A stretch of 64,000 nucleotides of DNA. Origin: Cycas panzhihuaensis. Lineage: Eukaryota; Cycadophyta. Positions 22,591 through 34,479 of the stretch are shown piece by piece (position 1 is the stretch's first letter; the number at the start of each line of letters is the position of its first letter). Made by a program: the position numbers and the translations under genes. The notes under the pieces are model-generated. The model was not told the origin of the DNA and searched no databases. It worked only from the letters and a program-made list of their open reading frames with translations. The DNA lies in contig CM041465.1 in the NCBI GenBank assembly GCA_023213395.1, positions 162,881,741-162,945,740 on the forward strand, in the 5' to 3' direction.

Positions 22591-24718
22591 TGAGGGTTTT
22601 GTCCTTGATAACTATAGAGGGGCCCCCTTCCATTTTGAACTTATGTGGCAAAATCACCCAGACCTTAGAGAGAGGATTGGCGAGTGGTGGGGTGTTCGGG
22701 TCCACGGATGTGCTATGTTTAGATTTTCGAGGAAGCTAAACTGGGTTAAGAGACAAATTAAGTTATGGAACAAGGAGGTTTTCGGAAACATATTTGAAGA
22801 TAAATCCACATTACTATCTGAGTTAAAAAGGATTGAGGACAGGATTCAGTCAGAGGGTAGGTCCCAAGGACTGGACCAAGCGGAACATCTCACTTCCAGA
22901 AAATTAGAGGAGGTGCTGGCTAGGGAGGAGATCCTCTAGAAACAGAAATCCAAGGAGCAGTGGATCAGGGAAGGGGACAGGAATACCAAGTTTTTCCATA
23001 TGTCCACCATGAAGCACAGGGCACACAACAGATCAAGAATTGCGCAGTATGGACGAGGAGATACATGAGTCGGAGGATCAGTTTGGTGGTATAGCTCTGG
23101 AATATTTCAAGAAGCTATTCACTAAACCAAGTTATTAGGTTCCTATCCTAAGGGCCAAACTTATACAGCTTATTCCGAATATGATCACAGAGGATCTAAA
23201 TAAAAAACTGATAGAACCTTTTTCTCAGAAAGAAGTCGAGCTCGCTTTATTCAGTATGCGTAGGGATAAGGCCCCTGGACCAGATGGGTTTCCCCCGGGT
23301 TTTTTTCAAGAATATTGGGAAATTATAAAGGATGACTTAATGTCAGCATTAAATGAATTTTTTCTTAGAAGGACCATTCTGAAGGAATGGCAGGCCACAT
23401 TCTTAGTTCTGATCCCGAAGAAGGAGGGAGCGGAAGCGATGGAGGATTTCAGACCAATAAGTCTATGCAATGTAAAATATAAGATTTTGGCCAAAAATTT
23501 AGCAAATCGCCTGAGGGAGGCTCTCCTGATTATTATTTCACAAAATCAAGACGGTTTTGTTAAAGGTAGGCAAATTATGGATGGCATTATTACAATTCAT
23601 AAAATTGTGCACTCGACCTTCTAGCGTAAGGAAGCAGGCATGATAATTAAAACTGACATGTCCAAGGCATACGATCGGGTGGCCTGGGACTGTTTACTGG
23701 AATGCCTAAAAGCCTTCAGCTTCGGGGAGGTCTGGAGAGAATGGATGAAGTGTTGTATTTCCAGGGTCTCCTATTCGGTGATTATAAATGGGAAGTCGAC
23801 CCCCTTCATTCTTGGATTTAGGGGTTTAAGGCAAGGGCACCCCCTCTCCCCTTTCATGTTCATCATTATTGCTGAGTTGCTAGGGAGAGCAACTATGGAG
23901 GCATAGAGGCTGGGATGGATAACCGGTCTGAAGGCATCTTCAAACTTGGATAATGTTGTTTATCACCAGTTTGTGGATGATAATATCTTTATGAGCAAAG
24001 CCTGCGTGGAAGAGGCTAAGGCCTTAAAAGAAGGTCTCCAGGTATATGAAAAAGCAACTAACCAAAAAATCAACTTCGAAAAAAGCTCTATCTTCTTTAT
24101 TCACACATTGGATAGGCAACAGAGAAGAATCAGTAGAATTCTGGAAATACCCAGAAGACCCCTCCTGGTTTCATATCTGGGTATGTCCCTCTTTGTGGGG
24201 AAGATGGAAAAAAACTTATGGGACCCTGTGGTGAGCAAATTCAACAAGAAACTGGCTGGATGGAAAGGGGCACTTCTCAACTGGGCCGGTAAAATCCAGC
24301 TAGTGGTGGCCTCTCTCTAGAGCATCCCAGTCTTCCAGATGTCAGTTTTCAAGATGCCAGGTAAGGTCATCTCTATACTAGAGGGGATCATGAAGAGATT
24401 CCTATGGTCCGAAGCGGAAGATAAAAAAATACTTCATCTAGTGTCTTGGGAGAAAATCTGCAAGCCCAGGTGGGTGGGGGGTCTCAATGTTAAAAGGCTG
24501 GGCCTTTTTAACATAGCTCTTTTAGCTAAGATGGGTTGGAGACTCTCCAAAGATACTAGTTCGATATGGGGTAGTATATTATCGAGGAAATATTTAAGGG
24601 ATGACCATTTCCTGTTAGGGGATGCCCCTTGTGCCAAGGGGTCTCCTATCTGGAGAGCTATTTGCTCCTCGCGCTCCATTCTGAGGGAAGGAATGCTACC
24701 GAAGTGGGAACAGTGAAA
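22577..24718 (+). pseudogene. LINE ORF2 reverse transcriptase, inactivated
   Basis: The connector region (APFHFELMW, then a long charged helix) leads into RT. The motifs are DKAPGPDGFPPGFFQEYW near 23270, FLVLIPKK near 23400, DFRPISLCNVKYKILAK near 23445, QDGFVKGRQI near 23548, TDMSKAYDRVAWD near 23650, LRQGHPLSPFMF near 23826 and FVDDNIFM near 23971. The usual D in RQGDPLSP is His here. The catalytic aspartates at AYD and VDD remain. Frameshifts near 23045 and several TAG stops, such as after HSTF and MEA, inactivate it. The thumb region follows, with WEKICKPRWVGGLNVK near 24450. Confidence 0.92.
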
Positions 24719-25350
24719 GCATAAGGTTTTGGGAAGATGAATGGTGCGGTCTGGCTAAATTAGGGGACTTGCCTAATATAGGAGCTTTGAAAAGGGTATG
24801 TGAGAACAAATTTGGGACCCTCGTCAAGTATTACTGGACTGGTATGCTTAAAGACAGACATTGGATATCATTCGAGGGCTTACAAGGCCTTGAGGAGGAG
24901 ATTTAGAGGGTGAAAGGGGTTTTGGACAACCAATATATTCCAAAGCATTCTTGCCTGAATTCTCTGGTATGGCCTTTGTCGTCAAAGGGATCTTACATGG
25001 TTAAAGATGGGTATAATATGTTAGCCAATAGGGAAGGCTGGGACAGGAATGATATGCTGGCTAAGGTATGGAAGTTGGGGATCCTTCCAAAGATAACCAC
25101 TTTTTGGTGGCTTTGCCTGCAAAATAAAATCCTCACAATGGATAATCTCATGAAGAGGGGTATCTAGCTAGTGAATAGGTGCATCCTCTATAAGGAGGAA
25201 GCAGAGACTTTGGATCACCTATGTATTCATTGCCCCTATGCCAGCGGTATTTGGATTGAGATCTGGAATAGGCTGGGTTTAGCATGAGTCTCCTCTAAAG
25301 GCTTAAGAGATCAATGGATTGCCTGGAATTCTCCATTCAAGAGCAAGACG
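24719..25350 (+). pseudogene. LINE ORF2 zinc-binding (zf-RVT-like) region, inactivated
   Basis: After a further frameshift at about 24715 the frame reads RFWEDEWCGL, then KGSYMVKDGYNML and TTFWWLCLQNKILTMDNL, followed by a Cys/His cluster (NRCILYKEEAETLDHLCIHC) near 25175-25235. This is the zf-RVT domain typical of plant L1 ORF2, lying between RT and RNase H. Stops: TAG in EEI*RV, TAG after RGI, and TGA near 25287. Confidence 0.82.
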
Positions 25351-25368
25351 TTGTCTAATATCTAGAAG

Positions 25369-26100
25369 ATGATCCTCCCAGTTGGGTCATGGAATATCTG
25401 GAAAGAACGAAACAGGAGAATATTTGAAGGAAAGGAGATAGACAAAGAGATATCGGTGGCAGTGATCAGGAAGGGTATATCTGAAATGTTCATTCCTCTG
25501 AAGGAGGACAAGGTGCCCAAAGGGGAAGAAGGCATATTAGAGGACTGGGGGGTGGGTATCCCGAAGCAGGGTAGATCGAGAAGGCTAGCTATCAAATGGA
25601 CCCCCCCAGATATAACTTGGATAAAAATCAATTTTGATGGTGCAGCCAAAGGCAACCCTGGAGAGGCGGGAGGGGGCGGTCTCTGCAGGGACCATATGGG
25701 GAACCTAAGATGGGCTTTTACGGAATATATGGGCATCCAAATGAACCAAAGAGCAGAGGTGAGGGCCATGCAAAGGGCGATTGTTTTGGTGCACAAGGAG
25801 GGAGCCCAGAAGGTGGTTATCGAAGGCAACTCCATGTATGTGATAAGTTGTTTAAGGGGGGAAATAGAACCAGGATGGATCAATATAGACATTGTGAGAG
25901 ATGTGAAAGAGGTAATGGAGTCAAAAGCTAGAGTACAGTTTCAACATACCTATAGAGAAGGGAACTCGGCTGCGGATTGGCTGGCAAATTGGGCTGTGGC
26001 AAATAAGAGAACTATGGTTTGGAAGATGGACTTCCTGGAAGAGTTACTGAGACTGGTGAGGATTGATGCACACAGGGGAGAGACTAATAGGTTTGACTGA
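25369..26100 (+). pseudogene. LINE ORF2 C-terminal RNase H, 243-codon open segment
   Basis: This uninterrupted segment ends ORF2. The RNase H domain spans about residues 80-225: INFDGAAKGNPGEAGGGG (first catalytic Asp), QRAEVRAM (catalytic Glu), VIEGNS and REGNSAADWLANW (last Asp). The third acidic position is Asn instead of the Asp normally found in EGDS, so the domain is probably catalytically impaired although the frame is open. The truncated neighbouring LINE keeps EGDS. The segment may have no start of its own, since a TAG precedes it. Confidence 0.88.
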
Positions 26101-26236
26101 GAGGATTCCCTCTTAATTTGGGCTAGGCCATGGGCTTGTCATGGTCAATTGTCATGTATAGCTAGACTTTGATGTACGAGGTTTGGGGACCTAGTTAAAA
26201 CCCCTTCAATATTATTTTACCTTGTCAAAAAAAAAA
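26101..26236 (+). other. LINE 3' untranslated region and A tail
   Basis: A short 3' UTR with a GATGTACGAGG motif near 26171 ends in ten As (26227-26236). The corresponding region of the second LINE has GATGTACTAGG and a similar T-rich end, showing common ancestry. Confidence 0.8.
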
Positions 26237-26252
26237 GTTTAGCATTTATTTT
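26237..26252. repeat. LINE target-site duplication, right copy
   Basis: GTTTAGCATTTATTTT, one mismatch to 19800-19815. Confidence 0.85.
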
Positions 26253-26297
26253 AAGTTAACTATGGAGAGATTAAATATCAAAGATAATAGAGATGAG

Positions 26298-26310
26298 CTC
26301 ATTAATCTCA
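26298..26310. repeat. Target-site duplication of the truncated LINE, left copy
   Basis: CTCATTAATCTCA, repeated exactly at 26960-26972. Confidence 0.85.
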
Positions 26311-26959
26311 GATGAATCCCCCCGTTGGAGCCTTGGTTCAAAATCAATTTCGACGGGGCTGTAAAAGGTAATCCAAGGGAAGCCGGGGGTGGGGGAATAT
26401 GTAGGGATTGTAAAGGCTCCATTATTTGGGCCTTTGCAGACTACTATGAAACCCAGACGAACAATTTTGCAGAGATGCATGCTATGCTTAAAGCTATTGA
26501 TTTAGCTCAAGAAGGGGGCTTCCAAGGGCTAGTGATCGAGGGGGACTCTGAGGTTATTTTAAACTCGTTAAAAGGTATGGCTCTACCAGACTGGAAATTT
26601 CAAGCTATAATTAATGATGCTAAAGTTTTCATTAAGAGTTAGTCAGAGGTCTGTATTAGACATACCCTGAGAGATGGAAATAAAGCAACAGACTTTTTGG
26701 CAAACTGGGGGGTTAGAAATAAGAGGGGGCAAGTGTGGAGATGTGATTTCCCTAGGGATCTGTTGGCTCTGGTGGAGAAGGATATGATTAGTATTAGCTA
26801 GCCGTGGGGCTTGTCTCGGCTTTTTTGTTTTCTTCTCCTATACCGTGGGGATGTCACGGTTCCTCTTCTCTTGGTATTTTCCTCTCTTCTGATGTACTAG
26901 GTTGTGGGATCCTATTTTCAAACCCACTTTAATTCATTTTAACTTACCAAAAAAAAAAA
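26311..26959 (+). mobile_element. 5'-truncated L1 LINE (RNase H end only)
   Basis: This 649-bp fragment keeps only the RNase H end of ORF2, the 3' UTR and an 11-base A tail (26949-26959), bounded by a perfect 13-bp duplication. The coding part (26325-26805) has INFDGAVKGNPREAGGGG, NNFAEMHAM, VIEGDSE and LRDGNKATDFLANW, so all RNase H acids can be seen. One TAG falls after FIKS at 26640. Truncation of the 5' end is the normal outcome of incomplete target-primed reverse transcription. It belongs to the lineage of the full-length LINE 75 bases upstream but is not a copy of that element, since many residues differ. Confidence 0.92.
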
Positions 26960-26972
26960 CTCATTAATCTCA
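26960..26972. repeat. Target-site duplication of the truncated LINE, right copy
   Basis: CTCATTAATCTCA, exact match to 26298-26310. Confidence 0.85.
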
Positions 26973-28352
26973 AGAACAATACTAAATTTGATCATAAATT
27001 TGCTTTGGAATAAAAGCCCAGTGCACTACCTATAGGCTAAAATAGTCCTTCATATGGTGTCTACATTAAACAAATCTCAACAATGATATCTCTAATGAAG
27101 CTTGTAAACCCATATATAATAATAATTAGATTATCAAATTGCCATATGAATGGTTGCCCTCTTAAAATGATCGATTCTCCATTATAATATTATCCTCTTT
27201 TACTTCTCCATTCATATTCCTATTCTCATCTATAATGCTAAGATAGAAAGGAATCAGATTACTAATAGTAAGCCAATTATAATCTCTCCAAGCTTTAAAC
27301 ACATCAATAGTGAATAGTAAACAATGACACTTCAATAGTCATTACACATTTTTATCATAACTTGAAAACCTCTATCTTCTTCAAACATAAAGGACTACTA
27401 ATATTTCTTTAAAACCCTCATTCTTTTCTTTTTTTATTCTTCATATTTCAAAAGATAAAACAATAATCTCCATAAAACATTACACTTTTTCTCTCATCTA
27501 TTAATATCAATAACCAAGTTTTGTTTAAAAAAATATCATTCAAATAGAGGAAAATACACAAAAAGGTAGATGAAATTTTCCATCTATTAAGTAAGGTAAG
27601 AGAGATTTCACTTCACCATCATAAGACATTATACTTACACCCATCAATGCCTACTATAATAAATCTCATTGATGTTTGTAGGTTGCATAGGCCTAGATAG
27701 TAAACTCAAGCAACAACTTCTCTTTCTCTTCACTTATCAAACCTTGGTGAACTTTGAATAAAACTTACATGCTTCAAATAAGTGCCACATGCATAATAAT
27801 ATGTCTACAAAATTTAATAACACAACTTACCAATAAGGAGATTCCAGATTTAATTTTATAGTAAATCCCCATCATATCTTCATCATCATGCTCTAATAGT
27901 CTTCATTATATTTCATTAGCATATACCTAGTTCCTAGCTCATCAAATCAATTAACAACTAAGTCATACTGGCCTTATTAATGGCTCGATATTATCTCTCA
28001 TAGTGCATGCATAAATTATACTTGGATGCCAAAGATCATCACCATGTATATGCAGTCTTCAATTTCATCTCACTTCACTCTACTTCACCTTTATTTCATC
28101 TCATATAAGGTCTCATAATAGCTTTACCATGCTTTCTACTTCACCTGCACTCTAATACTATATTAAAATTTTGACAAAAACTTATGTAAAAGCTATGATG
28201 CTATGCAAAAAATTTAATTTATCTTAATATTCCATATTAAATTCATATCATATAACGAAGTAGGATTGATTATGTGAAGCATTCATATCAAGGTGTAACT
28301 TGCATAAATAATAAATGAAATGATTCATAAGGTGTTTAAAAAAAGCATTAAT

Positions 28353-28354
28353 CA

Positions 28355-28400
<46 letters not shown>
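28353..28400. repeat. (CA)n microsatellite
   Basis: About 24 CA units with one T interruption at 28361, followed by TATATA. Confidence 0.97.
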
Positions 28401-28406
<6 letters not shown>

Positions 28407-28565
28407 CATCAATATAACATAATCACATATGAGAAAGATATTAGTGAGACACTAGATTTATATGTAGAAACTATTTGATGAGGAAAAACATGGTAGAAGA
28501 GTGGAGCTTAGCTCTCTCCCCAATTATGCTTTTAACATATGTACAAATTTATAGATCCATTACTT

Positions 28566-28585
28566 TATATATATATATATATATA
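28566..28585. repeat. (TA)n microsatellite
   Basis: Ten uninterrupted TA units. Confidence 0.97.
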
Positions 28586-31354
28586 AGAACATCATCAACC
28601 AATAAAATCATGTTGATATATCAATTGCTTAAAGTATATATAAAAACCATTATATCGACCAATCATAACTCATCCACTAATTAGACATCATTTTGACTTT
28701 TGTGAAATTCAATATAATAATATCGTGTATAAGGAACACACTTTATTTACCCTTCTTAACTTATAGTTTATCATTTAGGAAGAGCTCACATGAGTGAGTT
28801 GCTATAATGCCACAAAGATAGGTTAGCACTAACTCTAATGGGATGGAGTAGTGTTAGAATGTCCACATAAATAGACTATAAGACTTGGGCATTTTAAGAC
28901 ACTAGTCTTTAAATTTGATAATCATTTATCCATCAAGATGGTATTTACTTTTTATAACATGAATTACTTATGTAAGTACCACTTATAAAGGTGTCTCTTT
29001 TTGGTTGAAGAAGAGATTGTTCTATTTGTTGAAGATGAATACTAATACACCTAAAGGGGACAATTATCTAGGAGAAGGTTGTGCCTATCTCTAAAAAAGA
29101 GTTCTAGAAACCATTCATATATTTGATGTATGGTAGTACCACCTTAGAGAAGGGTATTACAAAGAGTAATTATGCTATGCATTATTCTAACCTTGGGATA
29201 GGGCCAATACATATAAGAACACTTAAAGGTAGATTTATATTACATGATGATTTCTCATTTTAGATCCACTAATGAATCTTATATTCTCCCATTAAGCCTA
29301 ACTAAACTAGCTCTTTTCAAAAGAGAAGGCTTTATTAATTATATTTTCAAGCATAGAGGATGAATTTTATAATATTATAATGAAGCATATAGGTCTACAG
29401 GCAACATAAATAAATATGAGGACTAGTTTACATTGGGAATAGACATTGCTAAAAGGATAATCCCAATAGATAAGAGTTATATAATAACACTTACAAGCCA
29501 CCCAAGATAGATATAAATCCTATGTAGACCATGATAGAAAATATATAAAGTTTAATATTAGAGAAGATGTATTCATATGGAACTACTTGAAGAAAGATAA
29601 ACCATGCAAGAGGATGCTTCCACTTTATAACAAAAATTTACTTAGTGGTATTCATGTCAAAGATGGTGCTCCTTAGTCAAGGATGATTGCAATATACCCA
29701 CCTCTTAGGGGTTATCTAAAATTATCATGTTATAAGGGTTTAGTAGATTATGACATCGTAGTAATCCTTACTCATTATAATAAGTATTACAACTATATGA
29801 TGAAGTGAAAGTTTTGAATTAATGTGAAGTCCATCAACCACAAAGCATAAGTACCAAGCTATTTGAAAAGGCTTATTTTAGTTAAAATATTATGCTGGTA
29901 AATGGAAAAAGGAGTGTAGTTAAAGAGTTAACTAATCAAAGGTAATAAGTATCACCTTATATGAGGAATCCCATAACTTGATATATTATGAATATAAATG
30001 GATGAACCATTAGTATGTCCTCATTCCTTTAGACAATGGTAGTTATGCATGTGAGATGTGTCAAGAGTAGGTTATTTATAATCAATAATGAGTAAGAAAA
30101 GAGGTGGTAATGTAAGAACAATCCACCTCTTATCCCATGTATACTAAATTAATCATACCTCTTTATACACTTAATAAGTAGGATAGCAAGATATCCCTTC
30201 CAAGAGATAGGAATATAAAAGTTGAAGTTCCCTTATGATTCCATATTCTATAACCTTTACTAAGAAACTTTTATAGAGAATATAATGATTTTATGCATTA
30301 GTTGCTATAATTTTATAAGGAATATTTACATGTGTAGGTTTCTGTATATGATTTTTATTATTGTACAAGATCTTTAGTAACTAAAAAAGTAGTATCATAA
30401 CTTTCTTTGAAGTAGTTATATATAAAACCTTAAAATTTCTATAGTAATTAAGTAAGAGATAACCTAATTAGGTCTAATTTACCCAAAAACATTGAGAATC
30501 CCACTAACAAGTACTTGTCTAGGCAAGATGAGCCAGAAGACCTAATAACATGGTATCAATCTAATAAGTAGATTAATGTGAATAGTATGATAGAGTGGAT
30601 AATATTATGACTTACTTGGTGGCTTCCCATTTGTAAAAAAAGGGTAACATATTTCTATCATAGTGGCTTGATAAAACTCAAAATGGTTTTTGGGAATTTA
30701 TCTTAAATCTAGTGTCATATTTAATCTTTAGTTTGTGCATAGTGTAGCACCAAATAAGCTCAACTTAGGAATGGCTCTATAGTAAAACATATAGTAAGGT
30801 GATAAGTTATGGCATCTAGTATGCGATTGGAGACAAATCAAATATTCTTAGGAGATAGATTATTTATTTTTAAATTATTGGAAATGTTAATAAGATAATT
30901 ATTATTTATTTATTTGGTTAAATAATTAAATACTTTAATTAATGGCATTTTATTAAATACTATAACAAGTGATTTAAATATGTTACATTTAAGAAAATTA
31001 CATATATTTAAATAATGGAAATGCAATTATTCTTTTAAAGAAAAAGAGTTAATATTATTAAATCCTTATGCCAATATATAAAATTTATACATTATCATAT
31101 AACTTTAAAGTTGTTGTTATACTATCTACCCATTTAGAATATATGATATTCATGATAATAGAGAATTTTTTAAGATTAGTACCCATTAAGTTATGAGAAA
31201 TGTAGTTATGATATTGCATAGATATAATAAGCATTCAATGATACCAAAATTGCATGTTATTAGTACTTTAATTTAATTTAGCTATTTTAATATTTTATAC
31301 TTTAATATTTATTATTATTACCTAATTTTGCTATTATTTGATGGTATTTAAAAT

Positions 31355-31843
31355 TGTTAAAATATGTAATTATTCACATATATGCAATGTTTAATATAAG
31401 ATTGTGGTTTCACATAATCCCACACCTAAAAGCATTGATAAGTGTGGCATACATACATATTCATATATACATCCTATTAGATGATGAAAATGCTCAAATA
31501 TACTATAGGTTATTCATGAGGCAACATAATCTATATACATACATCACATGAGAACTTGAGAAAAGAGGAAAAAGATCAATCTTAGAGATTATAATAAATT
31601 AAAGCTACTAACTCCAACCTTCTTCCGTGGTTTTTTTCATCCCAGGTTTTCCACATATAAATCTTATGTATTTTGTGGTACATACTCATTGTTCATTGTG
31701 GTGATGTTCATTACTTTATGTTTATGATATTACTTATATATTGATCATGCATTATTACATTTATGTACATAATCTTTATAATATGATTAATTAGTTATAC
31801 TTCATTGATATGCTTCCACTATATAAATGAGCGTATTTTAATA
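31355..31843 (+). repeat. W-family LTR, left copy
   Basis: It begins TGTTAAAATATGTAATTATTC and aligns along its length with 47560-48071 (shared blocks include CCACACCTAAAAGCAT, AATATACTATAG and AGGTTTTCCA). It ends at TTTTAATA, followed by TAGTGTCTAAGA, which may be a decayed initiator tRNA-Met PBS (about 7 of 12 positions). A 65-codon frame at 31354-31551 lies inside the LTR and is not a gene. Confidence 0.8.
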
Positions 31844-34042
31844 TAGTGTCTAAGAAAATTAAAGAATTTAATAAGGTGTTAGAGCTTAGGTTGAGTACTA
31901 TACTAATATCAAAGCCATCGTGATAGTATAATCCTATTAGAGCTCCAAGGTTGTAAAAAATCGTATGGAGAATTATGACAAACTATTAGCCTATTCAAAG
32001 CTAGTTACAGAGCCAATATATCAACCAGTGATAAAGCTAATATAAGAGCCAATTTAAGAAGAGAATTTAAAGAGTCAAAGACAATTATTCTAGTGATATA
32101 TAATCAAGATTCTAAGGTTAGATGAAGATGATTCAAAGCCACATATAGGAGATAAAGCTACTTCAAGATAAAAGATAACAAAATTGATGGGTATATTCAT
32201 TATTAAATTTATTATAGATATTTATTTTAAGCATATTACATGCATTTTCTATAGATATGCAAGTGTTAAAGAAGTCCACATAATGATGAGAAGAACTATT
32301 ACAAGTTATATTCACCAATACAGGTTGCCTCCTTATAAAGTTGAGTGAGATTTAGTGGGATTGTCCATCTTACCAAATCATAATTAGTAATAATAGATAC
32401 ACAATTAAAGGTATGCTAAGTGATCTATGAATTTAGTATTACATCAATGTATATAAAATAGACAGCATGCATGTACTAGTTTATATGTAGCAAATTTAAA
32501 GGTATGTTGCTTGGACACCATGATGTGTAGATATGAATATGATTATAGGTGAGAAATTATGATGACATAAATAAGGTCATGTTGCATATTTGATGTAATA
32601 TGAGGGGCACATACTTTACTAATTGGGAAGTATAGGTTGATAAAAAATAAAGCAGGTTAAGATTTAAATGAAAGATGGTAGAATTTTATTAAGCTTGTGG
32701 TATATTTGAAGGCATGTTGGTTTAATGAAAGATATGTTTATGGACGTGGATTGAATTGATATGATTGGTGGCAAAAAGAAAAGTACAACAGGCATAAAAG
32801 TATGAATTTTATATGCAAATCATGTTAAGACTATTTGAAAGGGTTTGAATATGTTTAATATCAGGGCAATGTTGAATCTAATTAAGTTTTTATAAAGAAA
32901 GCATTTTTTGTTTGAGAAAATGGTGAATATTATTTATGGAAATGGAAATTCCACTTTACTTCATTCTACACATATGTCCAAATAACTAAAAATATGTTTT
33001 GTACTATTTCCTATATTTTATCTCATTTTATTTTATGGGAGTTTGTGTGACTTGTTTAATGTTATTAAAAATTATGGCTATAATATTATTATAGACACCG
33101 TATTTACATCCAAGGGATACTAGTGAAGAAGCAATCTACCATAATTTTCCATGTACTTGGGTGAGACTATTTTACTATCATTTATGGTACTATAAGTTCA
33201 CAAAATTCAAAGTACTATTGATGCTCGAGATATCCACTTAAGCTATGAGATCATGCCATACCCTATGCCATTCAAGCCCTATACTATTATGATCTAGAAG
33301 TTAGTGGCCTTAATTCCATCTATTACCATTGCAATCATGTGATTTATTATCATTTATTGAATAATAAAAATCATAAAAGTCTATTCATAACCACTAGTGA
33401 AGAAAGTCTAATTGATCATCCATAGAGATAATCCAAATATTCATGCTTTTAAATAAGTCAAAAATCTACCCATAATCACCATGCAAAATATAGTAGCTAC
33501 AAAGCATAGCTACCATTATCATCTAGCCATTATAAGATCTAAACAATAAAATCTTATATACATTAATTTGATGATTGAACAAAGATGCTTATCATTTATA
33601 ATTATTCACATAGATTTCATACCTCTATAATTGGTTTATCTTATCAAATTTGATCACATATAAGGATCTTAAAGTAATTTAATCCTAATTTCATAGAAAA
33701 ATCATTTAGATTCTATCACTGAGTCACCTAATTCATCACTGCACAAAGAAAAATATTCTTTCATGGTATTAAAAAAATTCAATGTTGAGTTTTGATTTAA
33801 TTAGATTGAAATTTATTTTTAGATCTCTAAAGCCTATAACACCTCAATGCATAATCACATGGACATCATGACATGCCTAACAACCCACTAGGAAAGGGGC
33901 TAAATTCATATTCTTAAGGAATGTTTAATTTTTCATGACATATTGTCACTATTTTAGTCATAACTTTTTACTAGAGTATCAAATTAAGGAATTATCAATT
34001 GCATTAGAGTCTTTATTTAAAGATGATCGAAATGAGTGCTTG
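31844..34042 (+). other. W internal region, first part, apparently non-coding
   Basis: AT-rich sequence between the W LTR and element U. I see no gag, RT or integrase motif in any frame. If the two W LTRs belong to one element, its internal sequence here, at 40816-41923 and at 47257-47550 totals about 3.6 kb without coding capacity, as in large non-autonomous LTR derivatives. Confidence 0.5.
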
Positions 34043-34047
34043 CAAGG
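34043..34047. repeat. Target-site duplication of element U, left copy (CAAGG)
   Basis: CAAGG directly precedes the LTR and is repeated exactly at 40811-40815. Confidence 0.88.
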
Positions 34048-34424
34048 TGTTGGAGAGAGGGTACATAAATAGGAAGTAAATGTAAATGCAAGAACCATTT
34101 AAAACCACAAGGAAGTGCAGCAGATCTGGCAGGTGGAAAACCCTTTTAGAGGATTAAAAACCACCTCATAAATAATAATAATAATAATAATATAATAAGG
34201 ACTGCACATTTGAATAGGTTGAGGATCTCATCCTCCCTCTTATACTAACCTACTTGCATACCAACATACTACCTCCCAAATCTTCCAGCCAGATAATGTA
34301 TAAAAGATTGTGGAATAAATGGGAGAGGAGTTCATTAATTTGGACAGTTGGCAAAATCACTGAACTTTTGTAATAAGACAAATAAACTTAATAATAAAAG
34401 ATAACATTAGAGTTAATACTAACA
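34048..34424 (-). repeat. Element U 3' LTR (left on the plus strand)
   Basis: TGTTGGAGAGAGGG to TAATACTAACA, with canonical TGTTGG and CTAACA ends. It contains an AAT-type microsatellite near 34168-34198. The plus-strand sequence TCCCCCTTTAA at 34425 is the complement of its PPT. Confidence 0.93.
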
Positions 34425-34479
34425 TCCCCCTTTAATGTTAGCTTTTATACAATATATGATATAAAAGAAACAAATAAAT

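Larger units (their letters stand above)
19816..26236 (+). mobile_element. Full-length L1-type LINE, inactivated
   Basis: This 6421-bp non-LTR retrotransposon is bounded by a 16-bp target duplication and ends in a 10-base A tail. It contains a 5' region, ORF1 (nucleic-acid-binding protein) and ORF2 (endonuclease, RT, zinc-binding domain, RNase H), the usual plant L1 order. The sequence is clearly more GC-rich than the flanks. ORF2 has about eleven stops (eight TAG) and several frameshifts, so it is dead. The complete 5' end with a target duplication means that the original insertion copied the whole RNA. Confidence 0.93.
26973..31349. other. AT-rich intergenic block without a recognisable gene
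   Basis: I checked both strands and found no domain I can name. Between about 28.98 and 30.6 kb short open stretches separated by stops give the impression of an old coding region, but no motif identifies it. A purine tract followed by TGTTAGAATGTCC near 28852 with a downstream CTTATAAAGG could be an LTR start, though no partner was found. Two microsatellites are listed separately. Confidence 0.5.

Noticed and set aside
25362-25892. 176-codon minus-strand frame
   Set aside because: Antisense shadow of the LINE RNase H segment, which is clearly the real coding strand.
19816-26100. A host gene, suggested by higher GC content and longer open frames
   Set aside because: All of it is explained by LINE ORF1 and ORF2 domains within a target-site duplication.
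28353-28400. A CRISPR-like or satellite array
   Set aside because: It is a plain dinucleotide microsatellite with no spacer structure.
28980-30100. An endogenous pararetrovirus
   Set aside because: No coat, movement-protein, protease or RT motif could be found in any frame.
31350-31354. AAAAT as the target duplication of W
   Set aside because: No matching pentamer directly abuts the right LTR; only displaced AT-rich matches exist.
31354-31551. 65-codon plus-strand frame
   Set aside because: Lies within the W LTR and is not conserved in the second LTR copy.
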